The translations under genes were made by a program, and so were the position numbers. The notes beneath the pieces are model-generated. The model saw only the letters and a list, made by a program, of their open reading frames with translations. It ran no database searches and was not told the origin of the DNA. This document shows, one piece after another, positions 1 through 8,304 of a DNA stretch of 64,000 nucleotides (position 1 is the first letter of the stretch; each line of letters opens with the position of its first letter). The stretch covers positions 1,736,001-1,800,000 of the forward strand of contig NZ_CP097263.1 in the NCBI RefSeq assembly GCF_028622115.1, read 5' to 3'. The stretch comes from Kutzneria chonburiensis (GTDB taxonomy: Bacteria; Actinomycetota; Actinomycetes; Mycobacteriales; Pseudonocardiaceae).

Positions 1-2
1 CC

Positions 3-569
3 GCCGCGGTGGCCTGGCGGCAGGACGCGGCCCACCGCGCCGGGCTCACCGTCGAGGTCGAGCGGCTGCAATACGAGTGGACCCCCGACGCGGGCGTCCC
101 GGAGCCGGGCGGGCGGCTGGTGTTTTCCCCCGAGCCGGACGACGAGGTGTTCCTGCAGGCGCTGCTGCGGGTAGCCGAGGGCAGCCTGGACGCCCACACC
201 CGCGAGAACGAGGCGGCCCATGGCGCGGAGGCCACCGCCCGCGAGGCGTTGGAGTTCTACCTGGACCGGCCCGGCAAACGGGAGTGGTGGCGGCTTGCCC
301 ACACCCCCGACGGCGTGCTGGCCGGCCTGGCCATCCCCTCGGCCACCCCGTACAACCGCAATGTCGGCTACCTCGGCGTCGTGCCCGAGTTGCGCGGCCA
401 GGGCCTCGTCGCGGAGATTCTGGCGGAGATCACCCGGTTTCACGCCGCCGACGGCGCGGACCGGATCACCGCTACCACTGACCTGGGCAACCGCCCGATG
501 GCTGCGGCGTTCGACCGCGCCGGCTACCGCAACACCGAAGTCCGGGTGATTCTGTCCGCCCCCGCGTGA
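3..569 (+). CDS. GNAT-family N-acetyltransferase, 5' end outside window
   Basis: The frame is open to the left edge, so the true start lies upstream; a GTG at 9 is only a possible internal start. The readable 188 residues end in a typical GNAT acetyl-CoA fold. The segment VGYLGVVPELRGQGLV is motif A, with the R-G-Q-G-L pyrophosphate-binding loop, followed by a C-terminal part ending in FDRAGYRNTEVRVIL. The N-terminal half (about 100 residues) looks like a degenerate first GNAT domain. The substrate cannot be read from sequence. It stands alone before a stretch of gene remnants. Confidence 0.85.
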   Translation, partial: AAVAWRQDAAHRAGLTVEVERLQYEWTPDAGVPEPGGRLVFSPEPDDEVFLQALLRVAEGSLDAHTRENEAAHGAEATAREALEFYLDRPGKREWWRLAHTPDGVLAGLAIPSATPYNRNVGYLGVVPELRGQGLVAEILAEITRFHAADGADRITATTDLGNRPMAAAFDRAGYRNTEVRVILSAPA

Positions 570-816
570 CACCTCGACGAAGCGCGCCCGCGACCCTCCG
601 CCGCCCCGCAGAGGGGCCGGTGCGTAGACGTGCAATCCGGCGGCACCGCCAACGGTGCCCGCGTGTAGCTCTGCGAATGCAACAGCACCGCGTCGGCCGC
701 TGCGGCCTGTGGGTGCCGGAAACATTGGCGTAGGTGCTGGCCAGCTGGTTTGTCGTGCGCGGGCTACGTGGTCCGACTGGTGGTGATGCTATGTTTCATG
801 ATCACAGGCTGTGGTC
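570..816. other. Non-coding stretch, nothing recognised
   Basis: No reading frame on either strand resembles a protein family, and I see no hairpin or promoter I would defend. It borders the remnant patch at 817-1870 and may be decayed sequence. Confidence 0.5.
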
Positions 817-897
817 ATGAGGCTGCTGTATCTGTTGATGGCGCACGTGTCTGGATGGCTGACGCTGCTCTCGCAGTCTCTGGAACGAGCCCGGTAA
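817..897 (+). pseudogene. Possible N-terminal remnant of an integrase-type transposase
   Basis: From an ATG at 817 the frame reads MRLLYLLMAHVSGWLTLLSQ and stops at 895-897. This resembles the hydrophobic start of many actinobacterial rve-type transposases (MRLLYL...GWL.LL), but only 26 codons remain and no catalytic part follows. It overlaps, in another frame, the epoxide hydrolase tail starting at 887. The match is by eye and weak. Confidence 0.3.
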
Positions 898-976
898 GGG
901 CGGCCACTTCGCGGCGTTCGAGCAGCCGGCGTTGTTCGTCGACGAGGTCCGGTCATTCTTCCGGCTGGTCCGCTGA
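887..976 (+). pseudogene. C-terminal tail of an epoxide hydrolase-like alpha/beta hydrolase
   Basis: The frame reads EPGKGGHFAAFEQPALFVDE followed by VRSFFRLVR and a stop at 974-976. The GGHFAAxEQPxLFxxDVRxFFR ending is the typical terminus of EHN-type epoxide hydrolases, including the catalytic-triad histidine. Nothing upstream in this frame continues the fold, so only about 29 codons survive. The junction with the transposase-like remnant suggests an insertion or deletion removed the rest. Confidence 0.6.
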
Positions 977-979
977 TGG

Positions 980-1336
980 TCACCCGTACTCGGTGAGCGG
1001 CTGGCTAAAGATCAACAAGTGCCCATCGGGTGTCCGTACGTTGAAGTCGCGCATCCCGTAGGGCCGGTCAGCCAGTGGCTCGACGATGTCGGCGCCGCGG
1101 GCGCGCAGCTCGTCGTGGCAGGAATCGACGTCGTCGACGACAACCGTCACCCTGGCCGGGCCGACGCTGCTTTCGGCATACAGGTGGAACTCGGCGGTGT
1201 CGCGGATCACGGCTGCGTAGCTAGGTGGGGTCTCCCAGGTGAATATGGTGTCGAATCCGAGCGCGTCCGTGAAGTACGACCGCGCTGCCTGCACATCTCG
1301 GCACGGCAGCACGGGAATCGCCACCCGCATGACCAT
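980..1336 (-). CDS. VOC-superfamily (glyoxalase/bleomycin-resistance-like) protein
   Basis: The 118-residue product has the paired beta-alpha-beta-beta-beta layout of the vicinal oxygen chelate fold: an N-terminal AIPVLPCRDVQAARSYFTDA segment and a C-terminal VRTPDGHLLIFSQP segment with the usual RDPDGH-like metal-ligand region. VOC proteins act as glyoxalases, dioxygenases or antibiotic-binding proteins; the substrate cannot be assigned. The ATG at 1336 is preceded by AAGGTG at a good distance; an ATG at 1330 is the alternative. It is flanked by gene remnants and may itself be a mobile-region passenger. Confidence 0.85.
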   Translation of the reverse strand: MVMRVAIPVLPCRDVQAARSYFTDALGFDTIFTWETPPSYAAVIRDTAEFHLYAESSVGPARVTVVVDDVDSCHDELRARGADIVEPLADRPYGMRDFNVRTPDGHLLIFSQPLTEYG

Positions 1337-1414
1337 TCCGTCACCTTACCCGTCTTTGGTTCAAGATCGCTGATCTTGGGTAGGGTGCTGGCAGTTGACC
1401 TGCGGTTTCGTCGT

Positions 1415-1870
1415 GTGAACGGCGAAAATCTGCGCACGGTGAAGACGGCGTCGGGGGCCAGGGCGGTGCAGATCGTGCACTCCTCGCGTCGCGGGTCGCG
1501 GGACATCGAGCACATCGGCTCGGCGCATGACGATGCGGCGTTGGAGGGGCAGATCACGATCGGGCTGCTCACCGACGCAAGCGGGTTTCCGTTGATGGTT
1601 AACGCGTTCGGGGGCAACCGGGGCGAGACCACTACGATGCTGCCGACCATCCGTGCGTTCATGGATGCCCACCAGCTGGCTGATGTCACGGTCGTGGCCG
1701 ACGCTGGCATGATCTCTGCGGCCAACCAGCAGGCCATCGAGGCCACGGGGTTGTCGTTCATCCTCGGCGCGCGGACCTGGCAACCGAGAACCCCAGCGGT
1801 CCGTCAGGCCGCAGGCCTGGCCGCACAGATCGACGAGGGACGGCGCCCGATATTCAACCGGCGCCGCTGA
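1415..1870 (+). pseudogene. Internally deleted IS1634/IS4-type transposase remnant
   Basis: The frame starts with RTVKTASGARAVQIVHS and IEHIGSAHDD, the N-terminal signature of actinobacterial IS1634-type transposases. It then jumps directly to GLLTDASGFPLMVNAFGGNR, TTTMLPTIRAFM and TVVADAGMISAANQQAI, which belong to the catalytic core far downstream in intact members. The DDE region between them and the C-terminal third after FILGARTW are missing. The element cannot be functional. I could not identify terminal inverted repeats. Confidence 0.75.
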
Positions 1871-1902
1871 GTACCCGGCGTTGCATCGGGTAGTCAACCG
1901 GT

Positions 1903-2952
1903 GTGCCTGTGGAACGGACTGTCCTACTGGGCCTGTTGGCCGATCCCGGTCTGGCCACCGAGCTCGCGGAGCCGCTGGCCGACCGGCTGCCCCAACTGCT
2001 GGCGCGGCGGGTGGACAGCGGCGTGCGCTGGCGGGTGATGCTGGTGCGGGATCAGTTCGCGGCCGACGAGCACGGCAGCGTGCGACACGTCGTGGGCATG
2101 GTCCGTGGGCAGGTTGTCGAGGACCGGTGCGACCTGTGGGTGTGTCTGACCGACCTGCCGCGGCGTGCCGGCACGGACCCGGTCATCGCCGACGTCAGCG
2201 TGGCGGACGGCTTGGCCGTCGCCTCGCTGCCCGCGATGGGTGGCTGGGCGCTCAGCCACAAGGTGGCCGACACGGTCACCGCGCTGGTCGGCGAACTCGT
2301 CGACCGGCCGCGTCTGTTGTCCGGCCTGGCGCGGCGGATCGAGGCGCCCACCGACGACATCGGGGTGCGGTACGTCGCGCCGGGATTCTTCGGTCGGCTA
2401 CGCATGATCGCCGGCATGGTCCGGGCCAACCGACCATGGCGGCTGGCGATCGGGTTGTCCAGCGTGTTGGTCGCCGCGTTGGCCACCGGTGCGTACACGA
2501 TGATCAGCCCGACCATCTGGCAACTGGGCATCCAGTCGCATCCGCTGCGGCTGCTGGCCGCGATGCTGCTGTCCCTGTCGGCCATGGTCGCTTGGCTGAT
2601 CTCGCGGCACCGACTGTGGGAACGCCCGGACGACGCGCTGGGCCGAGGCCGCGCCGTGTTGTACAACCTCACCACGATCATCACCCTGGTGTGCGGCGTC
2701 CTCGCGTTGTACGTCGTGCTGTTCGCGCTGGTGTTCGTGGGGGCCACGCTGCTGCTCGATCCGGCGGTTCTGCAGCGCCAGATCGGCCATCCGGTCAGTG
2801 TGCTCGACCACCTGCGGTTGGCCTGGCTGGCCGCGTCGGTGGCCACCATTGCCGGCGCGCTCGGCGCTCGCCTGGAAAGCGAGGAGGCGGTGCTCAGGGC
2901 GACGTACGGTTACCGCCAACGCAAGCGCCGGGAGCAGTTCGCCGCCGAGTGA
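1903..2952 (+). CDS. Hypothetical membrane protein, 349 aa
   Basis: I do not recognise a named family. The N-terminal 165 residues are soluble and include a conserved-looking [20 protein letters not shown] segment. After the R-rich [20 protein letters not shown] come four hydrophobic segments (about residues 180-200, 207-232, 254-286 and 304-325), and the protein ends in a basic, charged tail. The GTG at 1903 starts the readable protein; the ribosome binding site is weak. It lies 43 bases before cydA on the same strand and could be co-transcribed with it, but it is not a known Cyd assembly factor. Confidence 0.75.
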   Translation: MPVERTVLLGLLADPGLATELAEPLADRLPQLLARRVDSGVRWRVMLVRDQFAADEHGSVRHVVGMVRGQVVEDRCDLWVCLTDLPRRAGTDPVIADVSVADGLAVASLPAMGGWALSHKVADTVTALVGELVDRPRLLSGLARRIEAPTDDIGVRYVAPGFFGRLRMIAGMVRANRPWRLAIGLSSVLVAALATGAYTMISPTIWQLGIQSHPLRLLAAMLLSLSAMVAWLISRHRLWERPDDALGRGRAVLYNLTTIITLVCGVLALYVVLFALVFVGATLLLDPAVLQRQIGHPVSVLDHLRLAWLAASVATIAGALGARLESEEAVLRATYGYRQRKRREQFAAE

Positions 2953-2995
2953 GCACCACGCGTTTGCCCCGGCATCGCGCGGGCCACCTGCGGCC

Positions 2996-4354
2996 ATGGT
3001 GTCGAACGCGCTCGCCGTCGTGCGACCGGACGACCTCGCGGCCGCCCGTGCCCAGATGGGCTTCTCGCTGGCCTGGCACATCGTGGTCGCCTGTCTCGGC
3101 GTCGGCCTGCCGCTGCTGACCGTGCTGGTCGAGTGGCGCGGGATACGCACCGGCGACCGGAGCTACCGGCTGTTGGCCCGGCGCTGGGCGCGGGCCATGG
3201 GCGTGCTGTTCGCTGTCGGCGCCGTATCCGGCACGATCCTCAGTTTCGAGATGGGGCTGTTGTGGCCGGGGCTGATGGGCCGCTTCGGCCAGGTCATCGG
3301 GCTGCCGTTCGCCATGGAGGGCATCGCGTTCTTCGTCGAGGCCATCTTCGTGGGTATCTATCTGTACGGCTGGGATCGGCTACCGCCCCGCCGGCACGTG
3401 CTGACCGGTGTGCCGATCGTCATCGCCGGCATCTGCTCGGCCTTCTTCGTGGTCAGCGCGAACGCGTGGATGAACCAGCCGCAGGGCTTCACTCTGCGCG
3501 ACGGCCACGTCGTCGACGTGCAGCCGTGGGCGGCGATGTTCAATCCGGCGACCCCGCCGGAGACGATCCACATGATCCTGGCCGCGATCATGGTCGCCTG
3601 CTTCTTCACCGCCGCGGTCTACGCGGTGGCCCTGCTGCGCGGCCGCCGGGATCGTTACCACCGCATCGGTTTCGCCCTGCCGTGCGCGGTCGGCGCGGTG
3701 GTGACCCCGTTCCAGATTGTCGCCGGTGACTACGCGGCACGGTTCGTCGCCCAGTACCAGCCGGCCAAGCTGGCCGCGATCGAGGGCGTCTACCACACCG
3801 GCTCGCACGTTCCGTTGACCGTTGGAGGAATCGCCGGCAACGGGCAGCTCGACTACGGCGTGCAGATCCCGGACGGTCTGTCGCTGCTCGTCGGCTCCAA
3901 CCCGGACACGGTGATCACCGGGCTTGATCGCGTGCCCCGGAACCTGTGGCCGCCGGTGACGGGCGTGCACCTGTCCTTCGATCTGATGGTCGGTGTCGGA
4001 TTCTTCCTGCTGGCGCTGGGAGTCTGGTTCGCCGCGGCGCGCTGGTGGCGAGGCGTGCCGAGCCGCGTGTTCCTCGTTCTGGGGGCGATCGCCGGTCCGG
4101 CCGCGGTTGTCGCGCTGGAATGCGGTTGGACCGTCACCGAGGAGGGGCGGCAGCCGTGGGTGGTGCAGGGCGTGATGAGCGTGCACGACGCCGTGAACCC
4201 GGCACCGGGCCTGATGGTCGGACTGTGGCTGGTGCTTGTCGTGTACGCCGGCCTGACCGTCGCCGTGGTCCACGTGATGCGCCGGCTGGCCAGGCAGACG
4301 CCGGTGCCGACCGCACCCCAGGAGCGGGACGTCGAGAACTACCCCGTGACGTGA
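2996..4354 (+). CDS. cydA: Cytochrome bd ubiquinol oxidase subunit I
   Basis: CydA carries hemes b558, b595 and d and the quinol site of cytochrome bd, a high-affinity terminal oxidase that helps at low oxygen and under nitrosative or oxidative stress. The 452-residue protein starts ARAQMGFSLAWHIVVACLGV, with the heme-ligand histidine, has the ETIHMILAA histidine segment, and contains the diagnostic EGRQPWVVQGVM (GRQPW) motif. The Q-loop is short, as in many actinobacteria. The ATG at 2996 was chosen because the family start follows directly. cydB follows after 10 bases. cydC and cydD are not in the window. Confidence 0.97.
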   Translation: MVSNALAVVRPDDLAAARAQMGFSLAWHIVVACLGVGLPLLTVLVEWRGIRTGDRSYRLLARRWARAMGVLFAVGAVSGTILSFEMGLLWPGLMGRFGQVIGLPFAMEGIAFFVEAIFVGIYLYGWDRLPPRRHVLTGVPIVIAGICSAFFVVSANAWMNQPQGFTLRDGHVVDVQPWAAMFNPATPPETIHMILAAIMVACFFTAAVYAVALLRGRRDRYHRIGFALPCAVGAVVTPFQIVAGDYAARFVAQYQPAKLAAIEGVYHTGSHVPLTVGGIAGNGQLDYGVQIPDGLSLLVGSNPDTVITGLDRVPRNLWPPVTGVHLSFDLMVGVGFFLLALGVWFAAARWWRGVPSRVFLVLGAIAGPAAVVALECGWTVTEEGRQPWVVQGVMSVHDAVNPAPGLMVGLWLVLVVYAGLTVAVVHVMRRLARQTPVPTAPQERDVENYPVT

Positions 4355-4364
4355 AGGGAATCCG

Positions 4365-5375
4365 ATGCTGGCCGATGTCTGTCTCGCCGCGATGTGGATC
4401 GGATTGAGCTGCTACGGGCTGTTCGCCGGGGCGGACTTCGGGGGCGGCGCATGGGACCTGCTCGCCGGCCGCGACGACCGTCAGCGGCGGCAAGTCGAAC
4501 ACAGCATCGGTCCGGTCTGGGAGGCCAACCACGTGTGGCTGATCTTCGTGGTGGTGTTGCTGTGGACGTGTTTCCCGACTGTCTTCGCGGCAGTGATGTC
4601 TACTTTGTACATTCCGCTCACGTTGGCCGCGCTGGGCATCATCGCGCGGGGTTCCTCGTTCGCGTTCCGCAAAGTGACCGAGCAGCCTGGTCTGCGACGA
4701 CTGTTCGGCGGCCTGTTCGCGCTCTCATCGGTGTTCACGCCGTTCTTTCTCGGCACGGTCGCCGGCGCCGTCGCCTCCGGCCGCGTGCCGCTGGGCCTGG
4801 CGGCCGGCGACCCGGTCACGAGTTGGACCGGGCCCAGTTCGCTGCTCGGAGGCGTGCTCGCCGTGCTCGCGTGCGCGTATCTGGCGGCTGTGTACCTGTG
4901 CGCCGACGCCGTTCGTGAGGGCGAACCCGAGGTGGCCGCGGCGTTTCGTGCCCGTGCCCTGGCCACCGGCGTGGCGACCGGCGTCGTCGCGCTGGCCGGA
5001 ATCTGGATCCTGCGCGCCGACGCTCCGCTGTTGTTCGCCGGTCTCACCGGCCGGGCGCTGCCGCTGGTGGTGTTCTCCGCCGTGGCCGGCGTCGCCGAGT
5101 TCCCGCTGCTGTGGCTACACCGCTACGGCATCGCCCGCATGGTCGCGGCGGCCGCGGTGGTGGCCGTCCTGTGGGGTTGGGGTGCCGCACAGTACCCGAC
5201 CATGCTGGAGCCCGACGTCACCGTCGGCAGCTCGGCGGCGACCGACAGCGTGCTGGCGCCCGTGCTTGTCGTGCTGGCCGTCGGCGCGGTGATACTGATC
5301 CCGTCGCTGTGGTGGCTGTACAGCATGTTCTCGCGTCCTGCGCCGGGCACCGGCACTGGTGCGCGGACCGAATGA
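4365..5375 (+). CDS. cydB: Cytochrome bd ubiquinol oxidase subunit II
   Basis: CydB is the structural partner of CydA in the membrane. The 336-residue protein has the family start (LADVCLAAMWIGLSCYGLFA then GADFGGGAWDLLA), the conserved GPVWEANHVWLIFV segment and about nine hydrophobic helices, ending with a short polar tail. The start lies just after GAAGGGAATCCG, a good ribosome binding site. It forms a two-gene operon with cydA. Confidence 0.97.
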   Translation: MLADVCLAAMWIGLSCYGLFAGADFGGGAWDLLAGRDDRQRRQVEHSIGPVWEANHVWLIFVVVLLWTCFPTVFAAVMSTLYIPLTLAALGIIARGSSFAFRKVTEQPGLRRLFGGLFALSSVFTPFFLGTVAGAVASGRVPLGLAAGDPVTSWTGPSSLLGGVLAVLACAYLAAVYLCADAVREGEPEVAAAFRARALATGVATGVVALAGIWILRADAPLLFAGLTGRALPLVVFSAVAGVAEFPLLWLHRYGIARMVAAAAVVAVLWGWGAAQYPTMLEPDVTVGSSAATDSVLAPVLVVLAVGAVILIPSLWWLYSMFSRPAPGTGTGARTE

Positions 5376-5449
5376 CGACCGTTGCGGCGAGTGGCGAGGG
5401 TGTCGGGGTCCGGCGAACACGGCGTGGCCGGCGCGCGGCCCGTCTCCGG

Positions 5450-7156
5450 TCACTCCATTTCGCGCATCACCTGCCAGGCACGGGCCGCCATGTGCAGGTT
5501 GAGCCGGCTGTCGACATCGTTGAGATCGAGCTCGGTGATCTTCCGGATCCGGCCGAGGCGGTAGCGCAGGGTGCTGCGGTGGATGGTCAGCGCGGCCGCC
5601 GTCTCGTCGTAGCTGCCACCGCATTCGAGGTAGTGGAAGAGCGTTCGCACCAGGTCGGCGCGCTTGCTGCGGTCGTAGGCAAGCAGCGGCCCGAGCCATT
5701 CCTCGACGAAAGCCACAATCTCGACGCGGTTCCGCCCCGTGTCCAGCAGCCGGTAAACCCCCAGCTCGTGGTACGCGGTGACGCCGTGGGGGGCGCGGGA
5801 GTGCTGCCGGATGTCCAGTGCCCGAATCGCCTCGCGGTAGGACCGCGGGAAGTCGCCCGGGCCGGCGCAGGGACCACCGATGCCGATCGCGCCGTCCGGA
5901 CTGCCGAGCAGCTCCACCATCACGCGATGCATCGCGTCGCCGTCCGGGCGGCCGGACACGACCAACACCGCCGCCTCGGACCGACGTGAGCAGAGCCCTC
6001 GCAGGCCGAGCGCGGACACCATGCGACCGGCGGCATCGGTGGTGGCCTGCCCAGGCCAGCGCAGTACGACGACATGGTGCGGGCCGCGCAGGTCGTGGCC
6101 GACGGCGTCGGCCCGCGTGTACGCGCTCTCGTCGTCGACGCCGGTGATCAGGTCGTCCACCAGCTCGCGGTGCACCCGCAGCTCCACCTCGGCCAGATTG
6201 CGCTCGTGCGCCAGTTCCAGCGAGAGCACGGTGGTGCCGTACTCCAGGGCGAACAGCTCGTGCCGGCCGACGGTCCCGGCCGGGTCGATCAGCGCCAGCA
6301 CGCCGAGCACCTCGTGGCGCGGCCGGACCACGGACACCACCCGGTCGCGGATCCGGACCGGGTGCGGTGTCGTCGCGGCCTGCCGCAGCAGTTCCGTGCG
6401 CTCGGCCGCGCCCGGCTTCGGATACGGGTCCAGCCGCCCCGGCCCGCTCCACACGCGCAGATTGCCGAACTGGTCCTCGATCGCCACCGGCAGCGCCGTC
6501 AACCGGTGCAGCGCGTCGGCGATGCCGGCGTCGCCCGCGCCGGCGGCGGACACGCGGTTGAGCTCCTCGTGCACGGCGGTCCGCTCCTCGAGCCGGGCGA
6601 CCGCCGCGGACAGGTCAGTGTTGAGGTCGCGCAGGTCGTCGATGTAGGCCCGCTCGCGGCTGTGCATGGAGGCGTTCGCCAGCGCGGCGGCCAGCTGCTG
6701 CCCGAGTGCCCTGAGCAGGAAGAGCTCGTCCGGTGACGGGCCGTGGGGGGCTTTCACCACCAGCCGGCCGGTGTCGCCGCCCAGTCCGGTCAGCGGATAG
6801 GCCCACCGCCACATGCCGTCCCCGAGGACGATCTCGCCGCCGCCCTCGCCCAACTCGCGGACGTGCCGGTCCAGCTCGGAATCCGCCGCCGGACCGCGTG
6901 CCGCCGGCTCCAGCCGGCCGTCCGCGACGACGTAGACAGCCACCACCTCGCCGCCGCCCAGCGACGGCACGGCGGAGACCGCGAGCGCGACGATGTCGTC
7001 GGCGTCCCGGCCGTCGAACATCATCGTGGAGATCGCGAGCAGTCCGCGCCGGCCCGCCAGCTGCTGTTGCCACCAGCCGTCCGGCCCGTCCTGGCCATGT
7101 ACCGAAATCGCGATCCTCCACGCGTGCCCCTCGCCGAGAACCCTACCCGCGGGCAC
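5450..7156 (-). CDS. GAF / PucR-type helix-turn-helix regulator (CdaR-like)
   Basis: The C-terminus (CGGSYDETAAALTIHRSTLR then YRLGRIRKITELDL) is the PucR C-terminal helix-turn-helix, and the middle has the CdaR-like GGDEF-related segment. The N-terminal 170 residues look like a GAF sensor. The reading frame stays open to 7834, but that extension runs antisense through hsp20 and I reject it. I chose the GTG at 7156, which keeps the full GAF helix; ATG at 7024 or 7021 would cut it. The gene is divergent from the stress operon starting at 7349, so it may control it; no operator is evident. Confidence 0.85.
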   Translation of the reverse strand: MPAGRVLGEGHAWRIAISVHGQDGPDGWWQQQLAGRRGLLAISTMMFDGRDADDIVALAVSAVPSLGGGEVVAVYVVADGRLEPAARGPAADSELDRHVRELGEGGGEIVLGDGMWRWAYPLTGLGGDTGRLVVKAPHGPSPDELFLLRALGQQLAAALANASMHSRERAYIDDLRDLNTDLSAAVARLEERTAVHEELNRVSAAGAGDAGIADALHRLTALPVAIEDQFGNLRVWSGPGRLDPYPKPGAAERTELLRQAATTPHPVRIRDRVVSVVRPRHEVLGVLALIDPAGTVGRHELFALEYGTTVLSLELAHERNLAEVELRVHRELVDDLITGVDDESAYTRADAVGHDLRGPHHVVVLRWPGQATTDAAGRMVSALGLRGLCSRRSEAAVLVVSGRPDGDAMHRVMVELLGSPDGAIGIGGPCAGPGDFPRSYREAIRALDIRQHSRAPHGVTAYHELGVYRLLDTGRNRVEIVAFVEEWLGPLLAYDRSKRADLVRTLFHYLECGGSYDETAAALTIHRSTLRYRLGRIRKITELDLNDVDSRLNLHMAARAWQVMREME

Positions 7157-7348
7157 CCGACCCGGCAGGGCGACCGCGAGCCGGAAGTTCGACCTCGCAG
7201 GCGCAGGCGGCCGGATCGTCCCGGTGCCAGGGTTGTCAGTGCCGCCGGTGCCGCGTCCAAAGCGGAAAGCCTGAGCAGGCAATGGAAATACGGCCGTGAG
7301 CCGTGCCGCCGGCGGTGGACGTGCTGTGGACAAGGGAGGAGCGAAGCT

Positions 7349-7795
7349 GTGACATTGATGCGTTTTGACCCGTTCCGCGACCTGGACCGGCTGACCGAGC
7401 AGGCCTTCGGCCGCGCGGCTCGGGCGATGCCGATGGAGGCGTTCCGCCGTGGCGACGAGTTCGTGGTCGCGCTGGACGTGCCCGGCCTCGATCCGGCCGA
7501 TGTGGACGTGACCGTGGAGCACAACGTGGTGAGTGTGCGGGCGCATCGCCGCCCGCTGCACGCGGACGGTGACGAGCTGGTGATCGACGAGCGGCCGCAG
7601 GGCGAGTTCAGCCGGCAGCTGTTCCTCGGCGACAACCTCGACAGCGCCAAGCTGTCCGCGAACGTGGACCGAGGTGTCCTCACCATCACCGTGCCGGTCG
7701 CCGAGTCGAGCAAGCCCCGTCGGGTGGAGATCGGTCACGACACCGGCGAACGCCGCACCATCGAGACCGGCTCCCGCGAGCCGGCACACGCCTAG
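7349..7795 (+). CDS. Hsp20 family small heat-shock protein
   Basis: Small heat-shock proteins hold unfolding proteins for DnaK/ClpB. The 148-residue protein starts MTLMRFDPFRDLDRLTEQAF and has the alpha-crystallin core (FVVALDVPGLDPADVDVTVE, then RGVLTITVPVAE, the last being the L-T-I conserved strand). The C-terminal tail lacks a clear I-x-I/V motif. The GTG at 7349 has AGGGAGGA eight bases upstream, better placed than the ATG at 7358. It is the first gene of the stress operon. No HAIR-type (CTTGAGT/ACTCAAG) operator is visible upstream. Confidence 0.93.
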   Translation: MTLMRFDPFRDLDRLTEQAFGRAARAMPMEAFRRGDEFVVALDVPGLDPADVDVTVEHNVVSVRAHRRPLHADGDELVIDERPQGEFSRQLFLGDNLDSAKLSANVDRGVLTITVPVAESSKPRRVEIGHDTGERRTIETGSREPAHA

Positions 7796-7806
7796 GAGGA
7801 GCGAAG

Positions 7807-8304
7807 ATGGCCGCGCAGCAAGACGCGCCCGCACCCTCGCGCGCGAGCGGGCACCGCACGACGATCGCCGAGTACCCCGATTACGGTGACGCCGAACGGG
7901 CGGTGGAGTACTTGACCGATCACGACTTTCCGGTCGAGCGGGTCGCCATCGTTGGCGCTGACGTGCGGCTGGTCGAACAGATCGTGGGCCGGGTGAACTA
8001 CCCGGGCGCCGCGCTGCGCGGAGCCGGATCGGGCGCGTTCACCGGCGTGCTGATCGGCTGGTTGTTCGGACTGTTCAACTGGGTCGCTCCGGTCGTCGCA
8101 TCGCTGGCACTGGCCGCGTACGGGCTGGTCATCGGCGCGGTGCTGGGCGCGGTCTTCGGTCTCGTCGCGCATGCCCTTCAGCGCGGCCGCCGGGACTTCG
8201 CCTCCGTCCGCGCGATGGCCCCGAGTCGCTACCAGGTGGTCGCCGACGCCGACGTGGCCGACCGGGCACGCGGCCTGCTGGCTCAACTGGACGGTGGTCG
8301 GTGA
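7807..8304 (+). CDS. YflT-like general stress protein with glycine-zipper membrane segment
   Basis: The N-terminus ([20 protein letters not shown] then [20 protein letters not shown]) matches the heat-induced stress protein YflT domain common in actinobacteria. Two glycine-rich hydrophobic segments follow (about residues 80-115), then a cytosolic tail. The molecular role is unknown. The start follows TAGGAGGAGCGAAG, nearly the same leader as before hsp20. The stop overlaps dnaK by one base, indicating translational coupling. Confidence 0.85.
   Translation: MAAQQDAPAPSRASGHRTTIAEYPDYGDAERAVEYLTDHDFPVERVAIVGADVRLVEQIVGRVNYPGAALRGAGSGAFTGVLIGWLFGLFNWVAPVVASLALAAYGLVIGAVLGAVFGLVAHALQRGRRDFASVRAMAPSRYQVVADADVADRARGLLAQLDGGR

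Noticed and set aside
750..1061. 103-residue plus-strand frame with a lipoprotein-like start (MLCFMITGCG)
   Set aside because: It overlaps the epoxide hydrolase tail and the end of the VOC gene, and its second half is Ser/Arg-rich shadow sequence.
7200..7348. HAIR (HspR) operator before the stress operon
   Set aside because: No CTTGAGT/ACTCAAG-like inverted repeat is present despite the HspR-like gene in the operon.
7157..7834. Long N-terminal extension of the PucR regulator (794 residues in total)
   Set aside because: It runs antisense through the hsp20 gene, and its composition is that of a mirror frame, with no domain.
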